Shown here: piece by piece, positions 54,092 to 62,291 of the stretch
How positions within the stretch are numbered: position 1 is the stretch's first letter
Layout: every line of letters starts with the position of its first letter
NCBI GenBank assembly: GCA_024742815.1
Contig: JANSXX010000004.1
Span: forward strand, 1 to 64,000
From: HXMU1420-13 sp024742815
Lineage (GTDB): Bacteria > Bacteroidota > Rhodothermia > Balneolales > Balneolaceae
DNA length: 64,000 nt
Direction: 5' to 3'
Position numbers and translations under genes: made by a program
The notes under the pieces: generated by a model
Told to the model about the DNA's origin: nothing
The model's input: only the letters and a program-made list of their open reading frames with translations
Databases searched by the model: none

Positions 54092-55348
54092 ATGAAATCA
54101 ACAAAAATAGGGGTCATCTGTATACTTCTGGGTCTGCTATTAAGCACAGGAATTGAAGCACAAGAAAGAGGGGACAAGAACAAACGTGGTACCCAAAAAA
54201 TTATGGAGAAATTGAATAGTGCTCCTTTAAATTCGGTATTGAAACAAAAGAGTAGTATTGATCGAGGGATTAGTAGTTTTACGGTCGATTATTTTACCAA
54301 TAATGAATGGATGGTTTTTGAACGCCACGATTTAAGCTATAATGAAGATCGAACAGTAATTACAGATGAAACTTATTTCAAATCCGGTGATACATTTGTC
54401 AAGGTTTCGGAGAGCATCATCAAACTAAATAGCAATGGTCTGCTCACTGAGTTTGTAGAAGAGTCGGTTGAAGGTGGGTATAAATATGAGCAGAAGTTTT
54501 ACTACAACAACGATTTTTCGATGCTAGATTCTGTGATAATTGTAGAAGATGATGGAGAGGATTTCTATTACGATCGTGTAGAATTTGTACCTCATACCGC
54601 TGATAGTATTGAAATTATAAACTACTATGATTATCCAGGTGAGGGAGAATCTGGAGTGATTACCGGCGACTATGCCTTGCTGAGAGATGGTAATTATATT
54701 GAGCACTATTTCTACGCAGAATTTATCGATCGATATACCTATTTCGATATTACCGTTGTTCAATTATTGCAATTCGCATTCACCGATTTCCAGTTCTTCG
54801 ATGTTTACAATGATGAATATTATTTTGCGACCGAAGAATGGGTTCCATTCGAAAGAATTACCATGTACAAAAACAATGATCAGGTTGTTGAGCTGCTAAC
54901 AGAAGGTTGGTACGATACGGAGTGGCAGGATGAAGAGCGGTATCTTTTTGAATATGAAGATGGAGAAATCGCGACTAGAACGTACGAATATGCAAGTGGC
55001 AATGCCTTTGAGCCGGAATCACGAAGAGTGTATACCTATGAAAATGCTACATCTTCAGAGCTGAATAATGACCAACCTAACTCATTAAGTCTTTCCCAGA
55101 ATTATCCAAATCCATTCAATCCTAGTACATCTATTTCTTTTAACGTACACCAAACCGGATTAACTAAGCTCGCCATTTATGACATGTTAGGTCGTAAAGT
55201 AACAGATCTTGTGAACGAGATAAAACCGGCTGGTTCGTATCAGGTAAGTTTCTCGGCAACAGGCTTATCAAGTGGTTTGTACTATTATGTATTGGAACAA
55301 CCTGAATTTGGAATTCGATTAACGAGATCAATGACCTTAATTAAGTAA
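54092..55348 (+). CDS. Secreted protein with type IX sorting tail, function unknown
   Basis: The product has a signal peptide ending GIEAQ, then a body of about 290 residues rich in Tyr, Asp and Glu with repeated strand-turn units (for example YDTEWQDEERYLFEYEDGE and FYYNNDFSMLDS in the style of FDxxGxx/YD-like repeats). It closes with a type A sorting domain starting NYPNPFNPSTSISF and ending RSMTLIK, as in the DUF1501 protein at 25004. It is likely displayed at the surface. No catalytic motif is visible. Confidence 0.85.
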   Translation: MKSTKIGVICILLGLLLSTGIEAQERGDKNKRGTQKIMEKLNSAPLNSVLKQKSSIDRGISSFTVDYFTNNEWMVFERHDLSYNEDRTVITDETYFKSGDTFVKVSESIIKLNSNGLLTEFVEESVEGGYKYEQKFYYNNDFSMLDSVIIVEDDGEDFYYDRVEFVPHTADSIEIINYYDYPGEGESGVITGDYALLRDGNYIEHYFYAEFIDRYTYFDITVVQLLQFAFTDFQFFDVYNDEYYFATEEWVPFERITMYKNNDQVVELLTEGWYDTEWQDEERYLFEYEDGEIATRTYEYASGNAFEPESRRVYTYENATSSELNNDQPNSLSLSQNYPNPFNPSTSISFNVHQTGLTKLAIYDMLGRKVTDLVNEIKPAGSYQVSFSATGLSSGLYYYVLEQPEFGIRLTRSMTLIK

Positions 55349-55377
55349 TAATTAAACTCGGTTAGTTCTACTTAACA

Positions 55378-55716
55378 ATGAAACAAATCTCCTGGCAAGA
55401 ATTTGAGCAAGTTGAATTGAGGGTGGGGAGAATCATCAAGGTTGATGATTTCCCCGAAGCCCACAATCCTTCCTATAAAATAATCGTAGATTTTGGTAGT
55501 GAAATAGGCCACAGAAAGTCATCGGCTCAATTAACCCTTCATTATTCGAAGGAACAGTTGTTAGGGAAACAAGTTATAGGGGTAGTTAACTTTCCTGCGA
55601 AGCAGATTGGACCTTTTATGTCGCAATGTTTAATTACCGGATTTTACGACGATAATGGCCATGTAATTCTTGCTGTTCCGGATAAAGAAATTGAAAATGG
55701 AAAAAAACTTGGATAA
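55378..55716 (+). CDS. csaA: CsaA-type tRNA-binding/chaperone protein
   Basis: The 112-residue OB-fold protein is the stand-alone EMAP/tRNA-bind type. Key segments are FEQVELRVGRIIKVDDFPEA, SSAQLTLHYSKEQL, VVNFPAKQIGPFMSQCL and the C-terminal VPDKEIENGKKLG. Characterised CsaA has chaperone-like and tRNA-binding activity. It stands 29 bp after the sorting-tail gene on the same strand. Confidence 0.92.
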   Translation: MKQISWQEFEQVELRVGRIIKVDDFPEAHNPSYKIIVDFGSEIGHRKSSAQLTLHYSKEQLLGKQVIGVVNFPAKQIGPFMSQCLITGFYDDNGHVILAVPDKEIENGKKLG

Positions 55717-55817
55717 TTCATTCTTACAGAATGATTTGCCCAATTTTAGAGTTACAGTTCAAAAACTAACATTCATCAAAAAATATCGCGAGAGTGCAAT
55801 TGAAGTTGAAGTCGAAA

Positions 55818-56267
55818 ATGATTCAATTCATTTTATTATTTGTGGGAATCGTTGGATCCCTTAATTCAGATGGCTCGGCGCAAGAACGCCCAGACTATAT
55901 TACTGAAAAAACAGCGAGCTTTTATTTAACCATTGAAGGCTTAGCAAAAGCTGAGGGTGAGCTCAGAATTGCGGTATTTAACTCTCAGGACACATATACC
56001 GTAGATCCAATGTACGCTGTAGTTTTATCAGTAGATAGCACCGTAGTAGATTGGCAAGTAGATGAGCTACCATTTGGTGAGTATGCGATTGCCGTGTATC
56101 ATGATAAAAATGAGAATGGTAAACTCGATACCAATCTCCTAGGGATTCCAAAAGAGCGCTACGGTTTTTCAAACAATGCTCGTGGACGGTTTGGTCCTGC
56201 TTCTTGGTCTGATTCACATTTTTCTTTCAATGCAGAGTTACATTCGCACACCATACAAGTGAAATAA
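55818..56267 (+). CDS. DUF2141 family exported protein
   Basis: The product has a signal peptide (ILLFVGIVGSL) and the DUF2141 hallmark LPFGEYAIAVYHDKNENGKLD and GIPKERYGFSNNARGRFGP (given in parts; each about 20 residues). DUF2141 is a beta-sandwich of unknown role, often seen in Bacteroidota. The ATG at 55818 is preferred over a GTG eight codons upstream. Confidence 0.88.
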   Translation: MIQFILLFVGIVGSLNSDGSAQERPDYITEKTASFYLTIEGLAKAEGELRIAVFNSQDTYTVDPMYAVVLSVDSTVVDWQVDELPFGEYAIAVYHDKNENGKLDTNLLGIPKERYGFSNNARGRFGPASWSDSHFSFNAELHSHTIQVK

Positions 56268-56320
56268 GCCGAAACAGAAGTAGTACTGCTTCGTAATCGA
56301 TTCATCAAAATACATATTCG

Positions 56321-57529
56321 ATGAATCAATTTTTTAATTCTGCCCGCATCGCAATCGATAATATTCGGGCTAATCCACTGCACACATTACTTTCAACGTT
56401 AGGTATAATAATCGGGGTTGCCGCTTTAGTTGGGATCCTTGCCTTAGGTGATGGACTAGAAAAAGCAGCACGTGATCAACTCTCCAAAACCACTACGGTA
56501 CAATCATTTACAATAAGTTCGAACGCACGAGTTGTACGAAACGGAATTAGTGTAGCAGTACAAAACCGGCCAAAATTGAGCTACAAGCACGCCCGCTACA
56601 TCGAAGAGTTGTACGATACCAAAGCCATTGTTGAATATGTAGCTATGCGAACTACTGAAGCATCCATTCAGGATTCTACTATTGGACTTTTTTTGCATGG
56701 ATCGTTAGATAACGCCGATCAATTACTGCCGGATTTTGAATTAATAAATGGCAGAATGTTTACGCGTTCAGAAGTAGACTCTGCAGCAAATGTCATGTTG
56801 GTTAACAATCATTTTGTATCCAATTTAGCCGATTCTAATACCGTGATTGGGGAAATAGTCACCATAAACCAAACTAATTATAAGATCATTGGAACGATAC
56901 AATTACCAATGGAAAGTCCGCGTGCATTAATACCAATTACAGCATTTGATGCATCCGGCCAAGCGTATCCGTCAATCACTATGAAAGTTGCAAATGTAGA
57001 AGAAATCCCGATTATCGAGCAGGAAATTAAGCAATGGCTTGATGAGGAATTCGACCAAGGAACTGAAGCTTTCAGTTTGATAAAAGATGATTTTTGGGTA
57101 GATCAGCTGAGTGAGGGAATCTTATTGTTTAAACTGATAATGGGCGCAATAACCGGTATTTCTGTACTAGTAGGAGGAATTGGTATCATGAATGTATTAT
57201 TGATATCAGTAACCGAGCGTACCAAAGAAATCGGTATTAGAAAAGCGAGTGGAGCTAAAAGTAAAGATATTGTCATGCAGTTTATGTCGGAGTCGATTAC
57301 CATTTCGATGGTAGGTTCATGCCTTGGTTGGATAGTTGGTATGCTTGGCGTATTGATTTTTGTTCCGTTGGTCAACTCACTTGTAAATATTGAATTTAGT
57401 GTAGTGGTGAATCCTCTGTCAGTACTCATTATCTTGATTTTGGCAGTGTTAATTGGAGTAACCTTTGGAACCTATCCGGCCTGGCGTGCAGCACGATTAG
57501 ATCCTATCGATGCCATTCGGCATGAATAA
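56321..57529 (+). CDS. MacB/FtsX-type ABC transporter permease
   Basis: The 402-residue membrane protein has an N-terminal MacB core (LLSTLGIIIGVAALVGILALGDGL), a periplasmic domain (about residues 60-260) and three C-terminal helices with the FtsX motif TERTKEIGIRKASGAK. Partner ATPases are normally encoded next to it, but no ABC ATPase is adjacent here, so it is an orphan permease. The likely role is mechanotransmission or lipoprotein/peptide export. Confidence 0.9.
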   Translation: MNQFFNSARIAIDNIRANPLHTLLSTLGIIIGVAALVGILALGDGLEKAARDQLSKTTTVQSFTISSNARVVRNGISVAVQNRPKLSYKHARYIEELYDTKAIVEYVAMRTTEASIQDSTIGLFLHGSLDNADQLLPDFELINGRMFTRSEVDSAANVMLVNNHFVSNLADSNTVIGEIVTINQTNYKIIGTIQLPMESPRALIPITAFDASGQAYPSITMKVANVEEIPIIEQEIKQWLDEEFDQGTEAFSLIKDDFWVDQLSEGILLFKLIMGAITGISVLVGGIGIMNVLLISVTERTKEIGIRKASGAKSKDIVMQFMSESITISMVGSCLGWIVGMLGVLIFVPLVNSLVNIEFSVVVNPLSVLIILILAVLIGVTFGTYPAWRAARLDPIDAIRHE

Positions 57530-57599
57530 ATTCTAAGCAAAGCAGTTGTGCAAGTGTAATTTAGATGGTGCATATTTGGCTCGAATGTAAATCCAAGCG

Positions 57600-58571
57600 A
57601 TGATCGAGTCAAAAAAGAATGTTTCATTATTAATTCCTCTGTTTAATGAGGAAGAAGTGCTCCCATTATTAATAAATGAGATCGAAAAATTCAGAGTAAA
57701 ACGACCCGAAATTTCTGAAATAATTTTTATTAATGATGGGTCTTCTGATCAAACTGCTGTAAAGGTTTTAGAGCTTACTACTTCACTTGAGGGTTACAAA
57801 CTAGTTAGCTTTTCAAAGAATTTTGGCCATCAACTTGCTGTAACTGCCGGGCTCGATTTAGTTACCACCGATGCTGTGATCATTATGGATGCAGATTTAC
57901 AAGATCCATTAGAAGTTGCAGGAAAAATGATTGACGAATGGAAAAAAGGATACGATGTTGTGTATGGTATCCGAGAAAGTAGAGAAGGTGAAACGTATTT
58001 TAAGCGGATAACGGCCAAAGCATTTTATAGATTTTTCAAATGGCTCACAGATTTGGATATCCCATTAGATACCGGTGATTTCAGATTGCTATCTCGTCCG
58101 GTAATTCAGGCTTATCAGCAGTTAAATGAGCAACAACCATTTGTGCGAGGCTTAGTTTCCTGGCTCGGTTTTAATCAAACAGGAATTCATTACCACCGGG
58201 AAAAACGAAAAGCGGGAAAAACAAAATATCCGCTTTCAAAAATGCTTCGTTTGGCAACTCATGCTGTAACTTCCTTTTCCGACAAACCACTTCGTATCGC
58301 TACTCATTTAGGAGTTTCAGTTTCGATGTTAGCGGTTGTGGGCATAATTTGGGTGTTTTATGCGCGATTGATTTTAGATACAGCCGTTCCGGGTTGGGCA
58401 TCTTCGTTAGTAATCATCCTATTTTTAGGCGGCGTTCAAATGCTGTTTTTAGGATTGATTGGTGTATACTTATCACGGATTTACGCTGAGGTTAAACAAC
58501 GACCTCGATATATTATTAAAGATGTTTGGCAGTCAGGAGAGAAGAAAAAGCATATTTCTGATGAAGTATAA
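57600..58571 (+). CDS. Family 2 glycosyltransferase (DPM1/GtrB/ArnC-like)
   Basis: The enzyme transfers a sugar from a nucleotide donor to a polyprenyl phosphate. The GT-A domain shows PLFNEEEVLPLL, FINDGSSDQT and the metal motif in IMDADLQDP. Two C-terminal membrane helices (about residues 235-300) anchor it. It overlaps the next gene by 11 bases. That gene encodes a GT-C enzyme that could use the polyprenyl-phosphate sugar. Confidence 0.9.
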   Translation: MIESKKNVSLLIPLFNEEEVLPLLINEIEKFRVKRPEISEIIFINDGSSDQTAVKVLELTTSLEGYKLVSFSKNFGHQLAVTAGLDLVTTDAVIIMDADLQDPLEVAGKMIDEWKKGYDVVYGIRESREGETYFKRITAKAFYRFFKWLTDLDIPLDTGDFRLLSRPVIQAYQQLNEQQPFVRGLVSWLGFNQTGIHYHREKRKAGKTKYPLSKMLRLATHAVTSFSDKPLRIATHLGVSVSMLAVVGIIWVFYARLILDTAVPGWASSLVIILFLGGVQMLFLGLIGVYLSRIYAEVKQRPRYIIKDVWQSGEKKKHISDEV

Positions 58572-60120
58572 TTTGTCATCTGACTTTCTTCAAAATCACC
58601 TGGTAATCAGTACGATATTACTAGCTGTGGTGTATTATTTGTTTTCAATCTTTTCGGAAGGATTTTACCAGCATGATGAAGCAGCGCATTTTACAAACAT
58701 GCTTCAATTCTGGCATCAACCGGAAGTAATTATGGGGAATTGGGGAAAGCCGGGCTTTAAGCTGATATATGCTCCTGTTGCTCTTTTAGGATTGGAAGCG
58801 GTGACGCTTTTAAATTGTCTGTTTGCCGCGGCCTGTTGTTTCGTTGCCTACAAAATTATGGAGCAACTCGGTTATTCGAGGCCCTGGCTGGTTTTCATAT
58901 TTCTAGCAACTCAGCCATTTTGGATAGAACTTTCATTTCGGACATACTCAGAAATTTTAACCGCTTTTCTGTTAGTATCATCTGTTTGGGCTTTTTACGC
59001 TCGAAAGCACTGGCTTGCGGCGCTTTTACTGTCGTATATACTAACCATCCGGCAAGAATTTTATCCCATCGTTGGATTATTTGCTTTTTATCTCACCGTT
59101 AAAAAAGAATGGAAGTCGGTTTTATTAATTCTTGTATTTCCTTTCACTCAGCACATTGCCGGTTGGATTTTATTTGGTAATTCATGGTATCTCTTTGATG
59201 CAATTTTTGGCTTCAGTGGTGCTATTCAAAGTGCTTATCCGCGACAAGGTGGAGAACACTATTTTCTAATGCTATTACCTGTTATTGGTGGGGTTACATT
59301 TACCTTATTAATAGCGTTTTTTGTGCAAGGATTGATGGAACGAAAGACTTGGTATTGGCCTATTCTGTTGCCATGTGTAATCTTTTTTGCAATACATGTG
59401 TTGTTTAGCATGGAAAGCATAAAAATTGGTCCATCAACCGGTGGAAACCTAAGATACCTAATGGTAATAGCTCCCTTGCTAGCAATATTGGCAGCAATAG
59501 GGGCAGAACGAATCTATGAGCAAACGTCGAAAAAAGAACGGTTAAAATATTTATGGGTATTTATACCACTTATCTTGATAGCAATATTTTTTATGTCTTT
59601 CGAGCACAATCATTTAAAATACACCTATAAGCGGGATTTTAGCCACATACTAATTCTGATTTTAACCTTCGAGATAGTAATTCTTGGGTTAAGCAAACAA
59701 TGGATAAATCGTATGATTCTAGGTGTAAGTGTATTGGGAATATTTCTAACTGTTCGTCCAAAAAATCTCAGTGAAGAAGATCAAATAATTAAAGATGCCT
59801 CAGCATGGATCGATCAAAACTATACCCAAGGTACACAATGGATATTTAGCCACACGTTGATCCCATATTATTTGAACAAGGTTCCACAAGATTTCGAACC
59901 TAATTCAAAAAGGGTAAAACTTGATGCTGTGCTGACCGCAGAAATTGGTTCGATCATCGTTTGGGACGCTCATTATTCTTACCGCCCACGCCGAGACTCA
60001 AGTACATTACCTTTGGACTATTTCCTCCAAAACCCCGATCAATTTGAACAAATCAAAGATCCGATTTCTACTCAAAATCAGGTTTTTAGTATTTATTTCT
60101 TTAAAAAAAAATCAAGCTAA
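58561..60120 (+). CDS. GT-C-type membrane glycosyltransferase
   Basis: The start at 58561 (ATGAAGTATAATTTG) overlaps the end of the GT2 gene; an earlier start would read inside it. About twelve membrane helices and the first-loop acidic pair in YQHDEAAHF are characteristic of GT-C enzymes that use polyprenyl-phosphate sugars. A C-terminal soluble part of about 120 residues follows. The pair with GT2 suggests one makes and one uses the lipid-linked sugar. The acceptor is unknown. Confidence 0.82.
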   Translation: MKYNLSSDFLQNHLVISTILLAVVYYLFSIFSEGFYQHDEAAHFTNMLQFWHQPEVIMGNWGKPGFKLIYAPVALLGLEAVTLLNCLFAAACCFVAYKIMEQLGYSRPWLVFIFLATQPFWIELSFRTYSEILTAFLLVSSVWAFYARKHWLAALLLSYILTIRQEFYPIVGLFAFYLTVKKEWKSVLLILVFPFTQHIAGWILFGNSWYLFDAIFGFSGAIQSAYPRQGGEHYFLMLLPVIGGVTFTLLIAFFVQGLMERKTWYWPILLPCVIFFAIHVLFSMESIKIGPSTGGNLRYLMVIAPLLAILAAIGAERIYEQTSKKERLKYLWVFIPLILIAIFFMSFEHNHLKYTYKRDFSHILILILTFEIVILGLSKQWINRMILGVSVLGIFLTVRPKNLSEEDQIIKDASAWIDQNYTQGTQWIFSHTLIPYYLNKVPQDFEPNSKRVKLDAVLTAEIGSIIVWDAHYSYRPRRDSSTLPLDYFLQNPDQFEQIKDPISTQNQVFSIYFFKKKSS

Positions 60121-60238
60121 ATTAGTAATTACAGTAGTTTAGATGGTTTATGATTTGCGACTCACATTAAGATGTGAGTAACGAAGGGAGTAATTCAGCG
60201 TTTTATTGGTGTAACGAGTTCATAAATAAGGAGGCACC

Positions 60239-60811
60239 ATGAAACGCCTGACAATACTATTCATTTTTAGCATAATTTTTTCTGCACAATCAAGCGCGCA
60301 ACGTTATTCAGCCTATTATAACACCGATCGCACTAATTACAGATTAGATCGAGAAGAATTAAGGGATTTCGAATACGATATAGAGCAATTATCGTACGCG
60401 ATGCTAACAGAAAATGCACGATTAGCTCGAATTACCAAGAGAAATATATTAAGGGATATGGAACGAGAAATTGAGCAAACCGAGCGAACATTAAGAAGAT
60501 TCGATCGTCAACGTTATCAGCAAAATGGGTATTACCATTACGATTGGCGAACTCCCAAATTGCATTCGAAAAGGAATGGAGTACATCAAGAGAAACGAAC
60601 AGTCAGGAGTGAATATGCCGAGTTAGTGCACCGTTTAGAAAAGCAAGAGCGGCTGTATTATCGGTTTTCCGAATTACGATTAGTAGGGCAACGAAGAGGA
60701 ATAATTAATGAAAATGAACACCGACGAATCATGTATCGGTTTTCTGATACTATGAGAGAGGAACTAGTAGAACATCATAGAACCCGACCCAACCCTAGAA
60801 GAGGGAGATAA
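60239..60811 (+). CDS. Secreted basic coiled-coil protein, function unknown
   Basis: The 190-residue product has a signal peptide ending SAQSSAQ and a very Arg/Glu-rich body, with coiled-coil-like stretches (REELRDFEYDIEQLSYAML and REIEQTERTLRRFDRQR). I do not recognise it. A strong terminator follows, so the gene ends its own transcript. Confidence 0.7.
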   Translation: MKRLTILFIFSIIFSAQSSAQRYSAYYNTDRTNYRLDREELRDFEYDIEQLSYAMLTENARLARITKRNILRDMEREIEQTERTLRRFDRQRYQQNGYYHYDWRTPKLHSKRNGVHQEKRTVRSEYAELVHRLEKQERLYYRFSELRLVGQRRGIINENEHRRIMYRFSDTMREELVEHHRTRPNPRRGR

Positions 60812-60816
60812 TGGAG

Positions 60817-60852
60817 AAATCCCGCGTATCGAAAAATGCGCGGGATTTTTTT
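60817..60852 (+). terminator. Rho-independent terminator of the coiled-coil protein gene
   Basis: AAATCCCGCG and CGCGGGATTT form a 10-bp stem with a 12-nt loop, followed by seven T. The convergent ybjQ-type gene ends just beyond it. Confidence 0.9.
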
Positions 60853-60857
60853 GAAAT

Positions 60858-61178
60858 TTATTCAGCTTGAACTGCCGTACCGGAAACAGACACCATCAAC
60901 ATACTGCCGTTAGCACCAATCGTTTCGTAGTCGATATCGATGCCAACTATTGCATTTGCACCAACTCGACGTGCTTTTTCCTCCATCTCGGCGAATGCTA
61001 AACGCCGTGCTTCCTGTAGTTCTCGTTCGTACGAACTGGATCGCCCACCAACAATGTCTCTGATTCCTGCAAATATATCTTTGAAGATGTTTGCACCTAA
61101 AATAGCTTCGCCGGTTACTACGCCTAAATAGTTGCTTATTTCTTTGCCATCCAAAGAATTGGTTGTGCTCATTACCAT
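60858..61178 (-). CDS. YbjQ/UPF0145 family protein
   Basis: The 106-residue product has the family opening STTNSLDGKEISNYLGVVTG, the helix YERELQEARRLAFAEMEEKA and GANAIVGIDIDYETIG. YbjQ-type proteins assemble into pentameric or larger beta-alpha rings; the role is unknown. It is monocistronic. Confidence 0.9.
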   Translation of the reverse strand: MVMSTTNSLDGKEISNYLGVVTGEAILGANIFKDIFAGIRDIVGGRSSSYERELQEARRLAFAEMEEKARRVGANAIVGIDIDYETIGANGSMLMVSVSGTAVQAE

Positions 61179-61258
61179 GATAAATACCGTATTAAGTGAT
61201 TAATTTTTACAGATTACTGATACTAATTCAACATAATTTAGTTACCAAATTTTTGACA

Positions 61259-61289
61259 TAAAAAAAGCCTTTCTGAACAGAAAGGCTTT
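61259..61289 (-). terminator. Rho-independent terminator of the RRM-protein gene
   Basis: On the minus strand AAAGCCTTTCT and AGAAAGGCTTT form an 11-bp stem with a 4-nt loop, followed by TTTTATG. Confidence 0.92.
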
Positions 61290-61310
61290 CAATGTAAGAA
61301 AATAAAATTC

Positions 61311-61616
61311 TTATCTGCGGTAGCCGCCTCCGCCGCCACCACGATTGTTACGACCACCGCCGTTTCCGCGATCTTCACGAGGACGTGCTTCGTTTACTTT
61401 AACCGAACGTCCGTCAATTTCTGCACCATCCAATTGGTCGATAGCAGCATTTGCTTCAGCGTCGTTATCCATCTCTACAAATCCAAATCCTTTAGATCGT
61501 CCAGAGTATTTATCGGTAATTACTTTAGCAGAACTTACAGTTCCGAAAGCTTCAAATACTTCTCTTAAGTTGTCGTCAGAAACCCCATAGCTAAGATTTC
61601 CTACATAAATGTTCAT
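61311..61616 (-). CDS. Glycine-rich RRM RNA-binding protein
   Basis: The 101-residue protein is one RNA-recognition motif (RNP2 IYVGNL at residues 3-8, RNP1 KGFGFVEM at 42-49) followed by an Arg/Gly tail (GNGGGRNNRGGGGGGYRR). Such bacterial proteins are common in cyanobacteria and Bacteroidota and often respond to cold or stress. The long leader (61617-61690) contains the inverted repeat TCAAGTTAT/ATAACTTGA and a TATTTTTG box on the minus strand (61675-61682). Confidence 0.93.
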   Translation of the reverse strand: MNIYVGNLSYGVSDDNLREVFEAFGTVSSAKVITDKYSGRSKGFGFVEMDNDAEANAAIDQLDGAEIDGRSVKVNEARPREDRGNGGGRNNRGGGGGGYRR

Positions 61617-61674
61617 ATCAAATATAAGTGTGTTATCAAGTTATACGGAACAAGTCAGAAACATAGCCTCAGGT

Positions 61675-61682
61675 CAAAAATA
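61675..61682 (-). promoter_or_regulatory. Candidate -7 element (TATTTTTG) of the RRM-protein gene
   Basis: TATTTTTG on the minus strand matches TAnnTTTG exactly, but no TTG is at the usual spacing, so support is weak. It is next to the ATAACTTGA arm of an inverted repeat whose other arm is 61636-61644. Confidence 0.3.
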
Positions 61683-61783
61683 ACTTGAACAAGATGATAA
61701 GCTCAGCGTTGTATCCGCGGATAAAATACATCGAATTCTTGCGATCAACAATTAATTGTTTAAATCGCTGTTTTATTAAACCA

Positions 61784-62281
61784 TTAATACTCACGCGTAA
61801 ACATTGCGCTCATCGCAGGTTGCAACTGATCAAGTACCCGATTGTACATCGTCCATCTATATTTGTCTTCGCCAATAAATTCCAGTGATTCAATAATATT
61901 TACACCTTCTGCCGATCCTCCGTAACCAACAATGCTGTTATTCATTCGTCTTGGATCTGTAAACTCGGTGGAATAATCGAAAAAATTTATATGCTCGTTT
62001 AGCAAGTTGCCATAACCTTTAATGGTTTGCATGCCGGGATGCCAAAACCAAGTAATCTCACCATTTAGTGTAGTGTCAGCGCCATTGATAATATATAACT
62101 TAGAGTGGATTGATTGTTTGCCAACGCCCCATTCGAAAGTTTGTAGAGTTGTTGGAGTTCGCCATTCACCTCCAACTAAAAACTCGAAGTGTTGCAAGGG
62201 ATTATCAGGCCTGTTATCTAACTGCTGAGCTTGTAATGTGCTTGCAAGAAATAACGCGAAAAATAGAACGAATGATCTCAT
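61784..62281 (-). CDS. Secreted protein, DUF-type lipocalin-like, function unknown
   Basis: The ATG at 62281 is chosen because it opens a signal peptide (FVLFFALFLASTLQAQ); the frame runs further upstream into the glycoside hydrolase gene. The 166-residue product opens after the signal with HFEFLVGGEWR, resembling the start of DUF1579-like lipocalin folds. It is beta-rich. It lies 10 bp downstream of the glycoside hydrolase, so is probably co-transcribed. Confidence 0.7.
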   Translation of the reverse strand: MRSFVLFFALFLASTLQAQQLDNRPDNPLQHFEFLVGGEWRTPTTLQTFEWGVGKQSIHSKLYIINGADTTLNGEITWFWHPGMQTIKGYGNLLNEHINFFDYSTEFTDPRRMNNSIVGYGGSAEGVNIIESLEFIGEDKYRWTMYNRVLDQLQPAMSAMFTREY

Positions 62282-62291
62282 AAAGGGTAAT

